The notes: generated by a model not told the origin, from the letters alone. Numbered from the stretch's first letter, positions 46,799-59,788 are shown. The stretch is 64,000 nucleotides of DNA from Serpula lacrymans var. lacrymans S7.9 (GCF_000218685.1 NW_006763291.1:1077789-1141788), one strand, 5' to 3'. Numbers and translations are program-made.

Positions 46799-48827
46799 AT
46801 GAGGCCGCTCACACTTCACGTCTCAGCACTAAATGACGCAGAATACAAGTTTTATACAACGTCGCTCAACGATCTTTCTGTATCCAGCGATGTCGACGGC
46901 TATATTGCCCATTACGACGACGACCATTATGAAAGAATGACCCTGGGTGTCCGTGAGGCGAGGGCATGGCTGAGAGGTCGGTACTCCAGAGTATCTGTCT
47001 CTGATATCGATGCTGTAAGTAGCTGTGACTCTATGAGATCTGTAATCATGATAAACCCGTGCCCCAATCGCAGATCCTCAAGCTATTTTGTCCAAACATG
47101 TTACAGACCGATTGTCTGACTGGTGGTCAATTCTTTGCAGCTCTGCGTCTGGTCATACACGCAGAAGAAGGCAAAGGCATAGATAGGGCCCTCGCATTTG
47201 TGCAAGGCAAGCCATCTTTCACGTTCCCATAAACTTGAAGTCCAGTCCCTCCGAGACAATTCACAATTCACTCTGGAACCGCCTTTTGATATTACTCAAT
47301 GTCTATCTGATACTGATACATTTTATCCCAGTATACCCAGTGTCCACCTCAAAATCTGATCTACCTCCTGATCCTGATACACCACGCCCACCATCACCTC
47401 CCAAACGCCAAGTCCCCCATCCAGCACCACCCATTCTTCTCAACCGTCCCCAGGTTTCGAGTCAGACAACGACCAACAATTCTGCAGATACGAATCCGTT
47501 TAATCGCACACCCGCTCAACAACCGGATCTTCCACCGAAGATCAGTCACAATCCATTCCTGATGCGTGACAAAATGAGCTCGTCAGATTTAAGCTCAGTC
47601 AAGGCAGCAAATTGTACTTCGGATGGAAAGTTGCCTCCCTTACCACCCCGAAAGCCTCCACCCTTGGCTGCTCCTTTGCGCCGCGCGTCTTCTGTCCTAA
47701 CCACAGCGTCCACTTACTCAAAGTCTCAGTCGCCTTTCGCGGCCCCACCGCCCCTACCTTCAAAACCGGGTTATGCTACAAGCACACTAATGCGACAGTC
47801 CCTTCAGGCTAGCAGGGAAGCACAGAACGTGAAAAAAGTAGACGATCAGCTGAACAAAGAGCGCGTACTGCAAGTGTTGAAGAGCAGCTCGTCCGGATCT
47901 TCGGGGAGCAGCAGGACTAGAAGTGCAAGCCCTTCAAAATATCTCATTGGCCGAGCTACTTCAGGTTCAGAAGAAGGAGGAACTTCAGTACCGCCATTGC
48001 CTCTGAGGCGAAAAGCGAGCTTCCCATCCTCCACTACTAGCTCGAGGCAATCACTGGATCAAATAGCAGGTGCAACGCTACCATCGCCATCCAAAGGCAA
48101 TTTCCGACCAGCTTTACCCAGTAGGGAACCTGCGCCTGCAACCACAGACTCTTCTCCCTCTCCCCTCCCAACACTTCCTGCCCCACCAATGCACCCAGAC
48201 AGACGATCGTCGTCAGATGTACCAGATTCTATTATCACGTCGTCGCCTAATTCTCCCCGTGTTTTCCGGTCCAAGTCAATGCACCATCCTTCTCCACCGG
48301 TGCCACCTCCACGGCGGAGACGGCCAGAAAGTGTACAACTTACACCTGCATCTTCCTCAACGGAGCTTCCAACGTTAGTGTCACAGGGACATGCCCGGGC
48401 GCCGTCATATCAGGGTCTTTCACGACACCTGTCACTCAGCCGTGATCGTGAACCTCTAGACACGTCTCCTATGACTCAAATCCAAAAAACGCTGTCGAAT
48501 TTGCAACAAAAGGCTCAGCCTAAACTGGATGCAGCACGTTACAAAGCAGAGGCCGGGCTTAGCAGACGGGGATACGTCAATCATTCACAATTTGGAGGTT
48601 CTCGATGGTTGGATGAAGGTGAAGAAGGTCTTATGGCCGATCGGTGGCCTCCAGCCAACAGTGAGGCACACATCGATAATGACCCTTATTCAGAACCTGT
48701 AACCGATGAGAGTTCTGGAGATGAGCGCGAGAAAAGCTCTAATGACTGGCAACGACCTGGCCGTAGATTTGAGGAAGCTGATAACATGAAGTGGCCTGCA
48801 GGCGAAGGTTGGAAGCCGTTGGTATAA
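46799..48827 (+). CDS. EH-domain-like protein with a long Pro/Ser-rich region
   Basis: Probable endocytosis or signalling scaffold. Exons 46799-47014 and 47074-47206 encode an EH-like domain: LNDAEYKFYTTSLNDLSVS, EARAWLRGRYSRVSVSDID, ILKLFCPNMLQTDCLTGG, QFFAALRLVIHAEEGKGI. The rest (from about 47332) is low complexity with many PxxP and PPLPPRKPPP-type motifs that could bind SH3 domains, plus NPFNRT and HNPFLM (NPF is the EH-domain ligand, so self or partner binding is possible). The frame joins only if the second intron is 47207-47331, with a GC donor (caag/gcaagc) and AG acceptor. The ATG at 47235 lies inside this intron. The C terminus is acidic then WPAGEGWKPLV. Confidence 0.72.
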
Positions 48828-49030
48828 CGGATAGTACAGCGCTTTCCTTTCCATTTTGATCAGCTGGAGGAACAGCATTACGCGCAGAATCCATACAGAT
48901 AAGTAGTATATGTGCACAAGATAATCCATAAACCGAAACAGATACCTATCAGATTGTTAATGTCAACCACAGTTAGTATTATCGAATAGAAAGGGTTTTC
49001 CAACCTCTAATGAATGTAATTCAGAGGTAG

Positions 49031-50901
49031 TCATACAAAATCTGCTTGTTTCAAATGCTCTCGTAAAATCCCGTCTCGAACTGCATGAACGTTAGCACCT
49101 GATGTTACATCTACAACAGGTGACATACCTGATTTCAGTGTCATTGCAGTAGCTTTCGTTTCCTACGCCATAATTGGAACCAACACGATTTTCAAAGAAG
49201 TCAATAAACTTACTGTCACGACCGTTGCATACGCATAGAAAACGCGTGGCTCTGGTGAGTGTTGCATCATAGATTCTTTAAATTTCTGTCGTAGATCTAC
49301 GGACCACAGCTGTTTCCCAAAAGAATTTTGCGAGAGGTAATGGACTCACATTTGATCACCGCACTGTATTCGTTAGGCCTATCGCCATAACTTTGCAGAT
49401 ACTTATTTACCATAATTCCGCGATTTATCTTCTCCTCAAGTATATCGCATTTGTTGAGAAATATGATCAATGCAGTTCTGGCTAGAAGCCTAGACGAACA
49501 GATTGATTTCCATAAAATAAAAGAGTCCTCCAAGCGATTTATTCGACGATCTTCAGCGAGCTTTTCGTTGAAACATGATACCGGAGCTAAAAATATAACG
49601 GCGTCTATGCCTTCGAAATAGGGGAGCCACGCATGGCGCTACATAGCAAATATCAGTGCGAAGTTTTCGGAGCGGTCAATTGTCAATTCACCATCGTTCG
49701 TGAACCCCCCACATCGAACATCTTCCAAGTCCGTGCTCCCTCATATGATACTAGCAGGGAACACAGAATCTGTCAGAAAAGAAACGTGATCGAAGTGCTG
49801 CAAGGTATACCAGTATCAAAATGGAGGGTGTATTCTTGAATACCACTCGTCCGCAGTCGCGCTCGAAGAACATCATCATCCGTTGGTTCGTAATCTTGCA
49901 CGGTCAGCCGATCTAAATCATTGAGGAAACTAACGAAATCTTAACGGTAAGAAAGTAATTCACGAACGGAGGTTCGGAAGGATAGACCGTCACTTACAAG
50001 CCTGCTGAGTCGTCCAACCGTATCCGCCCTCTCGCGAGTTCTGTTTGAACAGCATCATCTTGCCACAGCGCCTTCATGTCGTCCTTGCAACTGGCAATGA
50101 TCTCGGTCACATCACACGTATCGGGGGTATCTCCAAGAATACGACCATTTCTATTATCACCATACGGAACGTGTAGCAGGGTTCTCCACGACCGAACGAA
50201 AAATTCTCCAGATCGTTTATGTCGTGTAAGAGTATCTGAAACCGGTCCTTCGAAGGGGGTTGCTTGCTGTTCGTCAGAGGATGCATCTACTATTTCTTCT
50301 GCCGAGGTCCCTAGAAGCCGCTTCAGATCTTTCTCCACGACACGAAGTGGCTCGAGACGAGACTTGAGCAATATATGCTGATCTGTCACTTTCGTAGTAA
50401 GCGATCCCTCTTCATTTTCGGCCGGATCTCCACAAAGGGCATCCAAGATGACATTGATAGAGCGCACAATGTTTAGCTGAATGACGGCTTGCCAAGAAGT
50501 ACGTTCTTCTATCCATTCCTCTTGCGCGTATTTCATACGGAAGTCTGTAATCAGTCAAACTCTGTTGGGTGATGATAGTTACGAAGGAACTCACTCTTTA
50601 GTGTAGTTGATTTGCCTTGCAGTAGCATTGAATCGTCAGTTCCAATGTTCCGGTCTGATAGTAATATTATAACCTTGAATCACTCACCGCTCTCACTTTG
50701 GCCAAGTAGAAGAACCTTGACAACATCTTTCTCTTTCTTTAGTTCGGCCCTCTCCGCCTTGATATTTTCGTCGATCAGATCACTAATTCTCTTGGCTTCT
50801 GCCTCACGCTCTTCTCGCGCAGACTTTTCGTGGGGTGTTTCATTTGGAGGGGGTGCATCAACTATCGCAAGAGGGTCGTTTGCATCATGATTGAATACCA
50901 T
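49031..50901 (-). CDS. Divergent heterotrimeric G-protein alpha subunit
   Basis: GTP-binding signalling protein at the membrane, coupled to receptors. Start MVFNHDANDPLAIVDAPPP; a charged coiled-coil segment leads into the P-loop VKVLLLGQSESGKST, whose last residues lie on the next exon. The helical domain carries a long acidic/Ser insert (LLGTSAEEIVDASSDEQQ). Switch I: DDVLRARLRTSGIQEY, with the ADP-ribosylatable Arg. Switch II reads MFDVGGSRTM, with Ser at the position of the catalytic Gln (DVGGQR). NKxD is in IIFLNKCDIL; the TCAT-equivalent is YAYATVVTETKAT; C terminus REHLKQADFV. There is no Gly2, so no N-myristoylation. This fits the expanded, atypical G-alpha group of agaricomycetes. 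At least eight introns; intact. Confidence 0.88.
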
Positions 50902-51992
50902 CTGAGCGATGAGATAGTTAAGAGCGTTGTCTATCGAGAGGGATTGAGGAGGCAAATTTCTAAAGTAACAGACGAGAAAGAGGTGCAAGAGACATAATCA
51001 AAGACAAAATCACAAAATCACGGCACGAATACTCCACAGAGGCAAAAAGGCGATTTGAAGAAAGAAATTTAATAAATAGGCTCAGGGTAGAACCTGTAAT
51101 AAATCGAAAAACAAGCCTGAGATTTCCACGTACCGTTGTCAAGCTCTAGTATACGTAGTGGCTTCAGTATCGATGGAAGCGCGTCTAAGCCAAGCCCAGA
51201 CTTGCCAGCAGCTGGTTGTGCAACGGCGCTGGGAAGTCATTCAGCGCAACAAATTGGTGCCAGTGTGGACAAGGCGTACTTACGGAGACGAACAGTCTAG
51301 GGCTTTCCGAATCCTATAGGAGGAACTCACCTAGCGCTACTGAGCTTATCTCCTTTAGCTAGTCCTGTCACGAAATGTTACGACAACTGGGACTGGATGT
51401 GCCGTATTATGCCAATCTAATCGTTGGTGCACCCACCACTTGCCCACCACTGTCAATCCTCGGAATGTTCAGATTGCCACGTCCTGTGCTGGGATATCGG
51501 TGTAGCGGGGGCCTGCCGGTAACACAAAATATGACTATCCGCTTTGTCGGGTATGCGGTGTATTTTGGCAGTAACAGAATGGGAATCTGTGCGATAACGC
51601 AGGCCTGAGGAAAGGAGAAAGGCAATAAGCCTTGGAATACAAGCCCACTTCTTTTGAGGATTTCATTATAACAACTCCATCATAACCATTTGATTCCGTA
51701 AATTTTCAACAAGGCTACCAGGGCCACATAATTCGCTAAACAAGTGAAACTCCACTAACTTATGATGCATCGATGCTTTGATACAGAAAATGCCAGTGGA
51801 TACCATTGTCAGCTCTATCTCTCCCGTATCCGAGTCTTGGACACACGCTCATCTCCGCTGACGCTTGCAAGAAAATACGATGAGAATAGGATTAATGCAC
51901 AAAAAATTCAAAAGCTAGCTAGATAAAAAGGCTATACGAAGACTTCGTGGAGAAAAACAGCAAAAATCAGAATATCAAACGTGGATGTCCTC
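50902..51992. other. Intergenic interval
   Basis: 1.1 kb between two minus-strand genes; no supported gene or motif. Confidence 0.4.
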
Positions 51993-53352
51993 TCACAAAA
52001 GCGAGTCTAGTTTTGAAAGAACCTCCAGCACTCCCGCAACAAGTTCGAATCCAAGATCTTCCTCGCCATTCATCTCCTTCTTCACCTCTTGCAGCAGTCC
52101 AAGCACAGACTCACGTCCAGTAGCAGGATTGCTCCCCATTCCAATCCTAACTGTCTCCCGCCTGCGTGAGCTCCCCGTTCCTGTCGCAGATGCACTTCCA
52201 AAAGGCCAGCAAGCAAACTCGGCCAGCACATCGTCGCACCGCTGGAATGCACCCTCTCGGTCTTCATACGTCAATCGCCCAAAGGCATTGTCCAACACAC
52301 TGGCAGCATATGCCGCACAAGCCAGACAGACTGATCGCATCACCCTGCATTGTGTACCTTCCTTATCCAGAGCTGATGGAGGCACGGTAGAAGTAGCGGC
52401 GGTAAGTAGCGAGACGACGCGCGAAATGATCGCCTCTTTCGTCCGTACGTCTGCGACAGGATGAGTGGCCATGTCAAACAAAAGGAAATTGCGCTTCTCG
52501 GTGCGCAGCACCCCCTTGTCTACAAGTCCTTTTGCAAGCCGTTCGCGAACCTGCTTTAGCTGATATCCGATTTTCATCACGTTCCATGTCTCGCCTGTGA
52601 ACAGCGTTGAGCTTAAGATCAACGATAAGAACTCAGGAGCAAAGAGTCCGTATAACGTTAGGAGGTAACCATACGCCAGAGGTTACATCTTTTCCTACGA
52701 CCACTCTACAAACCGAAGTCCCTCGAATGTAATGAGAACTCACCGCTTAGAAGATCGATCCATCCATTTATTGATATCTTGTCTGACTCTTGACCTTTCA
52801 TCATTCTCAGCGTTTCATCAAGAATTGTCTCTCCCGTCTGTCTGTCATCTATCACTTCGACCAAGCGGTCAGGGAGCGGGTTTCTTCGACGGTTTGCATC
52901 TTTGACGAGAGCTATCCGCCGACGAAGCGCAAGTTCGATCAGAATGCAACCACGTAGTGCATACGATATGTTATCGTTCCAGAAAGAGAGATAGCCCTAG
53001 TAAACAATGAACAAGTTGCAGAATAAAGCATGAGCAAAATTATCTGAAGCCTAAAATGACAGTGACTCACTTGCTTGTCCTTCAAACCAAGGAGTAGCAC
53101 TTCTTCCATTATGGTCAAACGGGGCATTTTACCTCCTTGCCGAGTCTCCTCCTTGTCTCTATCCAAGTCGCGTGGGTCGTATGCTATCTTACTTCCACCC
53201 TCGAATGCTGAGCCAGCATGAGAACCAGCTGTGCCATTTAAAGCGGGTCCATTGGAGGAGCCCCAACCGCCGTTTGAGGCGTCGTCCGAGGTTGCTGAAG
53301 ACGATGAGGTCCCGCCAACTCTTCGCCTAGAAAGTCCTCCGGTTGAGGTCAT
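51993..53352 (-). CDS. VPS74: Vps74/GOLPH3 (GPP34) phosphatidylinositol-4-phosphate effector
   Basis: Peripheral Golgi protein that binds PI4P and retains glycosyltransferases. Start [14 protein letters not shown] with a disordered Ser/Gly N terminus and an Arg-rich patch used by the family to bind the cytosolic tails of enzymes. The fold follows: [103 protein letters not shown]. The PI4P-pocket Trp and Arg residues appear conserved (WND, RGC, RRR), as far as memory allows. Two introns. The C-terminal half contains a Ser/Gly-rich insert ([16 protein letters not shown]), longer than in yeast. Confidence 0.92.
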
Positions 53353-55275
53353 CGCATTCCAATGCCAGCGGGTATATAGAGTATTCGTAGGTTGAAAAAA
53401 GGACTAAAGAACAAACAATACTTGTAAGATTCCTGTGTAAAGTAAAGCGAAGCTGTGTAAACTGGATCCGCTCAACTGCGGTCTCACGGTTACAAACTGG
53501 TGCACTGGCAACTGTCAGAATTTTTGGCTGGAGAAACCTCTTGTTTACAACGTCTACCAAGGCGCATGTTAAGAAATGATACCATCATATTATCACTCTT
53601 ATGCTGTACTTCCATCTGGCTTATTCTCATTGAGCGCCGACTGCGACTCCTTGGAAACCAAAAGTCAGCTATATGCGTGACGGGAAGCTTCAACTTGAAT
53701 GTGTCTGTATCAGAACCTGTTTGCAAGCAATAGATCAAATCTTAGGGCTTCATTGACTGCACCACCATACTGCATGACTTTGCATGTTTCGAGCGGCCAT
53801 GTCGAACCATGCATGTTTTTGGGCCATCCCCGGAGTTCTGACCAAGTCCATGTCGAATATGTTTTGATTACCCAAGGCGGTCTGTTTATTACTTATCTTT
53901 TGCTTTTAGTTGGCGTTATATGTTCTAAAGTTCCGTATCTTTCAAGACCAGTCTGATGGACCTGCACGAACATGGCATCTTCACGTAGCGGCAAGTGCCA
54001 GGTGAGTTACGTTGTAACACAGTTTTAGCTGACGTTCACCTTTGATGGATTGTTCATGTAACGCATTCCAGTCCGTCATACATCATGCCTCTGATGCATT
54101 CCGCAGCACCGTTTCATTCAAGGCTGGCCAAGTTACGGTTCTCCAACTGAGTATATGCTACTCACTTGGTACAGTCAGCTTACACGGAAAACGTATTAAC
54201 ATTTTTTAGTAAGTGTGACCGAATGAAGATATTGCTCACCCATGGAAGCTAGATGACTAGTGGATTCACAGGGCTTTGCAAGGTATGATAGAACATAGGC
54301 TTCCTACGACCGACATTGACATAGTACTTCCATGGACCCCTTAATATCCTAGGAAAAGAGAACCTCCGCAATGATCTCTGTCTTCTGTTGTCAGCTCCTA
54401 TCACTTTTACCGGATCTTTGCGCCTGCTACAGGAGGGCATGTCAGGTTTTTTGACGCCTCCCTACCAATCTCTGCTAAAGCGACCTTACGGGGGAGGGCA
54501 AATATAGCCGGTCATCCGTCAGTCTTTGCCAGGCCTAGACTCGATGGTCCCCGCTGCACGAGGCCTCCCTCAAATCCGTCGTTTGACTCAGGCTGCGTTC
54601 ACATTCGTGCGAATCGCCTCAACTCTTATGTGTCTCCTAGAACTCATATTTTCCCTTGACTTCTACTTCTCCCGGAACAACTTTGGTGTCTGACGTGCCG
54701 ACTGACATTTCTGATAACGTATGACCAGGTCCACGGAATGCAGGATCGGTTCACACTTCGTTTTGCCATTTCCTTCCTTTTTCCTCGGTGACAGTTTCTG
54801 TGGGATATTGTTTGGTGCAATGAGCTAGGACTTGACTTCCCCGTGCCATGCTTTCTGCGCGTGTGGCTAACATCGTGGAGCGGTGAAAGCTTTCTGCACG
54901 TGACCACGTAAGCGTTCATGTCAAAATTAAAATTATCCCTCTTGCGCCCCCGAGCTTATCACTCCCAGGTAATAAGGGTGTTGTCCCAGAAAGTTAACAC
55001 TTCCTTTGTGGCACGAGGCAAGGTGCGGAAGGATATGAATAACCCCGTGTCAGCCACGGCAAAGTTTTCTTTCTCTTAGGGTATCGTATCCCTCGTCCGT
55101 GTGCAGGCATACAGCGACCCGTCAGTGGTTTCCCCCTTTGCGTGCAGGCAATTTTTTCTTCCACTACCCATTACACCAGTCGACATCCCTGAAGTAGAAT
55201 CTCGTCTAATTCCGCCTCAATACCGCTGTAGCCTTTATATGCGACACCTTTAATCGAGATACTCTGGAAACCAAG
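53353..55275. other. Long divergent intergenic region
   Basis: 1.9 kb between VPS74 and the gene at 55276. No open frame with support. A CACGTGACCACGTAAG stretch near 54897-54912 holds a CACGTG E-box. A long upstream region is typical of a regulated gene; the 3' part (54900-55275) is C/T-rich and may be leader. Confidence 0.4.
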
Positions 55276-56515
55276 ATGGATAGTCCTGTGTCGTCTGTAG
55301 CCCCAAGTGCCTCACGTAGTAGGAGGAGTAAAGTGAGACACTTCATGGAGTATGACTCATTGTCCTGAATCTATGATGCTTTCTATCCCCCACAGCTCTC
55401 TCTTTCGCTCGATAGCATCAGCAATCTCAGTACTGCAGCAACTAGTGTGAGCAGCCTGGATCACCGCTGGTCGGACGTCGTCCCTCCAAAGTCTGCTTTG
55501 ACTTTTGCAGCAGTATGGGACCCGAAAGATGGGATGGTTACTTTTTCTGGTGCGCGCCTACTGGATGCACGCGAAGACCACGACCTCGACAACGGACCGC
55601 CCTCACTCGCCGACCTTTGTGATGACGAGCGCTCTCAAATGCTTTCGATGGACCCCTTCGGCGATGTGTCTAGCGAAAACACTGCAACGCTTGCGACATT
55701 TCAAGATGTTTTCAAGTCTTTTTTGCATCGTGTGCCAAAGAATCCCAGGCAATTTCTTCGTCATCGACGTAGTCAGACAGTGGCCTCTTCTACATTTAAT
55801 GGGCTTGATGTCTATACAGAAGATATGCCTTTGGCGATGAATCGTAGAATCGCTTCGCAATATTCTCGCTTCGATCAAATAGATGGACAGCGATCATTTC
55901 TGCCTCACTCCGCTTTCAAGGATACCGATTCAGATTCGGAATCCATGTCAGATGGGGACTTCGAAGAAGAAGAATATTCACAAGGCCGTAATTTGGTTTG
56001 TCTCCTATTGTATATGTCGTCATGTCTATGCCGGTGATTGATCCCTTGGTCTCTAGAAGTCGCGCTTCTCTACAACAACCACCTCTACATCTAATTATAT
56101 CGAGGTAGAACGGTTTAGAGACAACAGTAGCTTCGCCTTCTCTGCTTGGACCGCCCTAGACGCACCATCTCTCAGTATACCAGAATGTCCCACGCCTCCA
56201 CCCAGCCCTCGGCGGCGGTTGAAGAAACGACAGCCTGTGCATTCACCACCCACACTCCCTTATCTCGGTACGAACGAGCAACGCAGACATTGCCGGAGCA
56301 ATTCTAGCGAATCCTCGCCTCCTACCTCTCCTCCTACCTCGCCATGTGGAAGCGAGAAGGTTAAGTTGACGAAATTTGCGCAGCACATCCGGAATACTTC
56401 GAGATACCTTAGTGGGAGAGGTCCTTTTGATGACGAATGGGTCTGCATCGAGATTACACCCACGATAACGCAACGTATTGTTGTCAGCCCTGCTCGGGCG
56501 GTGCCTGGGCATTGA
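55276..56515 (+). CDS. Uncharacterised Ser/Pro-rich protein
   Basis: Not recognised. Exon 1 (MDSPVSSVAPSASRSRRSK) begins at ATG 55276, phase-0 junction to LSLSLDSISNLSTAATSVS. A moderately conserved-looking core follows (ALTFAAVWDPKDGMVTFSG, FQDVFKSFLHRVPKNPRQF), then an acidic stretch (DTDSDSESMSDGDFEEEE). Exon 3 begins KSRFSTTTTSTSNYIEVER and is rich in SP/TP sites (PECPTPPPSPRRR, SSPPTSPPTSP), likely phosphorylated by proline-directed kinases. The C terminus GPFDDEWVCIEITPTITQR is well ordered in character. Two introns, about 360 residues. No membrane or signal segment. The long upstream region suggests regulated expression. Confidence 0.72.
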
Positions 56516-57460
56516 GCAGTGGGACACCCTCATTTTACTTTCTTACATTCACTTCTCGCGAAATTTTCCCACCTAAACCCAATCGTTCACTTTTGGTTTC
56601 GTACTATGTTGCATGCGGCCTTTTTCACATTCCTTTCCCCCACATCGAAATATACCTTCCAGCTATCTGTCATGTGTCCTTTGCGAAGGTCACATCGGTT
56701 CAATCCTTCTAGAACCCCCTTTAAATTTGCACAGCCTAGTCTATGCGGTGTCTTTGTAGTTTGACCAGTAACAACATCAATGTATGAATACTATGACAAA
56801 CGAATGTTTCAATACTAGCCATCACAAAACGACAGAGTCCAACTGATAAGAAGGCAGAAAAACGACAAATAATAACTGGAATTATAAAACCCGCCAACAT
56901 TGGTAATACAGTAATAGAATATATGTACAAAAGGTATTCAAAGCCCCACTAGAACGTCAATATATACTTGAAAGGATGAGAGGAATCATATGGGAAGTTT
57001 TGCAAACGACAGGAGATGCGTACTGGGATGATTAACCACGACTATACCCGACTCATCCGGAAAAGCTAGTTCTGTTCCCTAGGGTAGCTCTCCTTGACCC
57101 CGCACAAACCGAAAAGGCTCCTTCATCCAGGGACAGTTACATCACCGAGCTAGGGGAGGTGTATGAAAAGGCACGACATAAAAAGAAAAGTAGCCTGAGC
57201 GGAAGACCAAGACTGTTCTCACACTGACTCGGAGGCAGTGTTGAGATACCGGTTGTGTCCTTGATGACGGAAGAAAAAAAAACATAGCAGATCCTAAGAC
57301 AGAGACAGCTTGATAGGGTGTGAACGACGCTTAGGAGGTCAAGGAGAGTGTTGGAAGGACGTCTATCGCCGAAGGAGACCAAACGCAGAGAGAGAAAAAA
57401 CATGACAAGGTTGCACATTAACTAACACACCCCTGTTACACCACTGAATTGATAAATTTT
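56516..57460. other. Intergenic, convergent 3' regions
   Basis: 945 bases between stops; only T-rich or shadow frames. Confidence 0.4.
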
Positions 57461-58837
57461 TCATGATGGGAACCGGATATCATTGTCCCAATCCTCTGCA
57501 AAAGGGGTGAGCAAGGTTTGAATATATATAGGGTAAAAGCAGTCTCACCCTCTGTGATGCTGCGCCAAGCGAGGTACATCACTCCTACAGCGGCAGTTTC
57601 TAGTAAAGTAGCTATAAAAGATCCATCCACTTTTGATGATGAGCCCTGAAAAATGAAAAGATGATATTAGCTTTCTCGATAATCACAAGATATGTTGATT
57701 GTTTACGCACTCGACATATGACTTTACTCAACAAGAAATAGTCAAGTTGACTCAGAACAAACAGTACACCGGATAAGACGTAATACCACAGAGGTCGGAC
57801 TTCGTTGAGAACACCAAGTACGATGTAGACCATCAGGCCAAAATAGATAAGGGCGGCGCTACACGGACAGAAATTGTGATGAGACCCACAAGCCATACGA
57901 CTAGCGTGGGAAGTCAAATCGAAGACTTACGCGCCAGGCCATATACTCGTCAGCACGAACAAGGGTATACTATGGAGCGACGAGGATGGATTTGAGGGCC
58001 CAAAAGTGTGGGTAATGGTAAAGGCGACATCGAGGGATATATACAGAGTCGCAACAAAGAATGCAACCGTGAAGAACGTGAAAGGCTAGAGTGACAGCTG
58101 TTGGTAAGATACGAACACTGGTTCATAGCAGTGTTGGAGCTTACTATCAGAGAGCTCAGCGTCCCATCGTCGACGACTTGCGTCGCTACAATGGCGTTGC
58201 CCAGCAACGTCGCAAACAAAGCAGCGACCAGGCCAGCGTGGATAGCAGATAATATAACCAGAGCTCTTGTGCCTTGAGCTATGAAGGAACCTGTGGTGAT
58301 AAGTTGGAATGGGAGTGTCAAGAGGTATAGTGCGAAGAAAATCCATATTTCAACGCGTCCTAAGAACGAGGAAAAGTTCAGTTAGAAAGGCATAGATATA
58401 ATGTAGAGTCGGTGCATGGTGCAATGTTATGACGCCACAGCCTAGCTTGGAAGTGGAACCATAATATGGTCTCAAGGGGAGAATAATTGGACTTACCAAC
58501 GGCAGCCTTCCTTCGCCCGGTCAAGAATATCAATCCAGCGACAAAGATAATACTGAGAGCGCAAGCGATGATGTTTGCGATATTTGCTAGCGAGCCATCA
58601 AAGCCAACCTGATAAATGCCGCATTCTGGGTTAATGCCGACTGGAGCAGATTGAGTATTCTGAGAGAGGCCGGTCAAAGCAGACGAGTTGTTATCCAAAA
58701 GCTAGATTGTATTAGCTGTAAGTTAAGGAGGTAGCTGGGTACGAGAGAGAGGGAATCACTTGACGATAAAAAAGATTGCACCAAGGATATGATGGGACTT
58801 GAGAACACAATGGTTGAAAATCACCGAAAGCTGTCAT
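57461..58837 (-). CDS. CHS7: Chitin synthase export chaperone Chs7
   Basis: Multi-pass ER membrane protein that allows chitin synthase (Chs3 in yeast) to leave the ER. The start is ATG 58837 (MTAFGDFQPLCSQVPSYP), with an intron before LLDNNSSALTGLSQ; an apparent start at 58698 is a TTG. Membrane segments are clear: IANIIACALSIIFVAGLIF, LLTLPFQLITTGSFIAQG, LVILSAIHAGLVAALF, PFTFFTVAFFVATLYIS, IPLFVLTSIWPGAALIYFG, PLWYYVLSGVLFVLSQLDYF and DGSFIATLLETAAVGVMYLA. Family signatures RRKAAVGR and LGNAIVATQVVDDGTLSSL are present. The C terminus is TEEDWDNDIRFPS after the last intron. Seven introns or so; intact. Confidence 0.92.
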
Positions 58838-59736
58838 TGCGACGAGAGAGACGTCGAGAGCCTAGAGCGAGAAATATAGGACAGAAAGATAACAACAATG
58901 GTATGCGGTATCTTCGAGATTAATGGAGAAACAGGTATCGCCCCGACGGCTGGAGGAGCGGTGTCGTTATGGTGGAAAGGTAAGTTTCAACCAGCAAACA
59001 GAGAACAACAGAAGGTAATCTTTACTCACTTTTCACAGGGCAATTCGCCAGCCTGTAACAAGAAAAAGAAAAGAAAAGAGCGTGGATAAGCCTTACTGTG
59101 CAATGAATAAATACACAGCTGGGATCCAGCTTTGCACGTTGCTCGGATGAAAGGCACAAATCAAACCAGCCTTTGGATGGCCGTGCTGCTCTTTCATCCT
59201 GCCGTTGTCCAGGCAATATGGTTAGGGTTTAGATCTCTCTCTTCGCTGCCCTTGCCGCTCTCAAAGCATATCACGGCCACCATCCACGTTTACGCACACC
59301 AGTATGCCCATACGGCGACCATATTGTGAGTGCACTTTGTCTCAGGTTCACTTCAGACAATTTGATGATCTTGCTGGTACGTTACTGGAAGAATATAACT
59401 GCCATCTTCACCGTCATTGACAATGACAATGCTGTTTGGCATTGCTGAACGCTGATAGCGCCAGCAACTGGGGATTCTGATCAAGGCCATTCATACGTTT
59501 AATCATAATTTAAATAAACTCAGGCCCGCGAGCATTGTCAAGTACTCGACAGCTTCAAGTTCTGATCATCGACGCAGATTGCGGAACACCGTTCGCTCCC
59601 TTTCGCATTTCATAGCGATATCTAGCGACTCCACCGTGACCACAGCGCTCTATATTCGGGCCGAAGCCAGTCTTTATCAGCCCTTCGTCATTCGCACACC
59701 TCAGATTCATGCTCTAATCTTAGCACCACATTTCTT

Positions 59737-59769
59737 CCTTGGATATTCCGCCATCGGTCACAAGGGCAT
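59737..59769 (+). promoter_or_regulatory. Conserved upstream element of reductase 3
   Basis: 33 bases, 106 before the ATG: CCTTGGATATTCCGCC then ATCGGTCACAAGGGCAT. Contains CCG-N4-CGG, a form some fungal Zn2Cys6 factors bind; the other two copies keep only part of it. Confidence 0.6.
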
Positions 59770-59788
59770 GAGCGTCCTCAGGAACACT

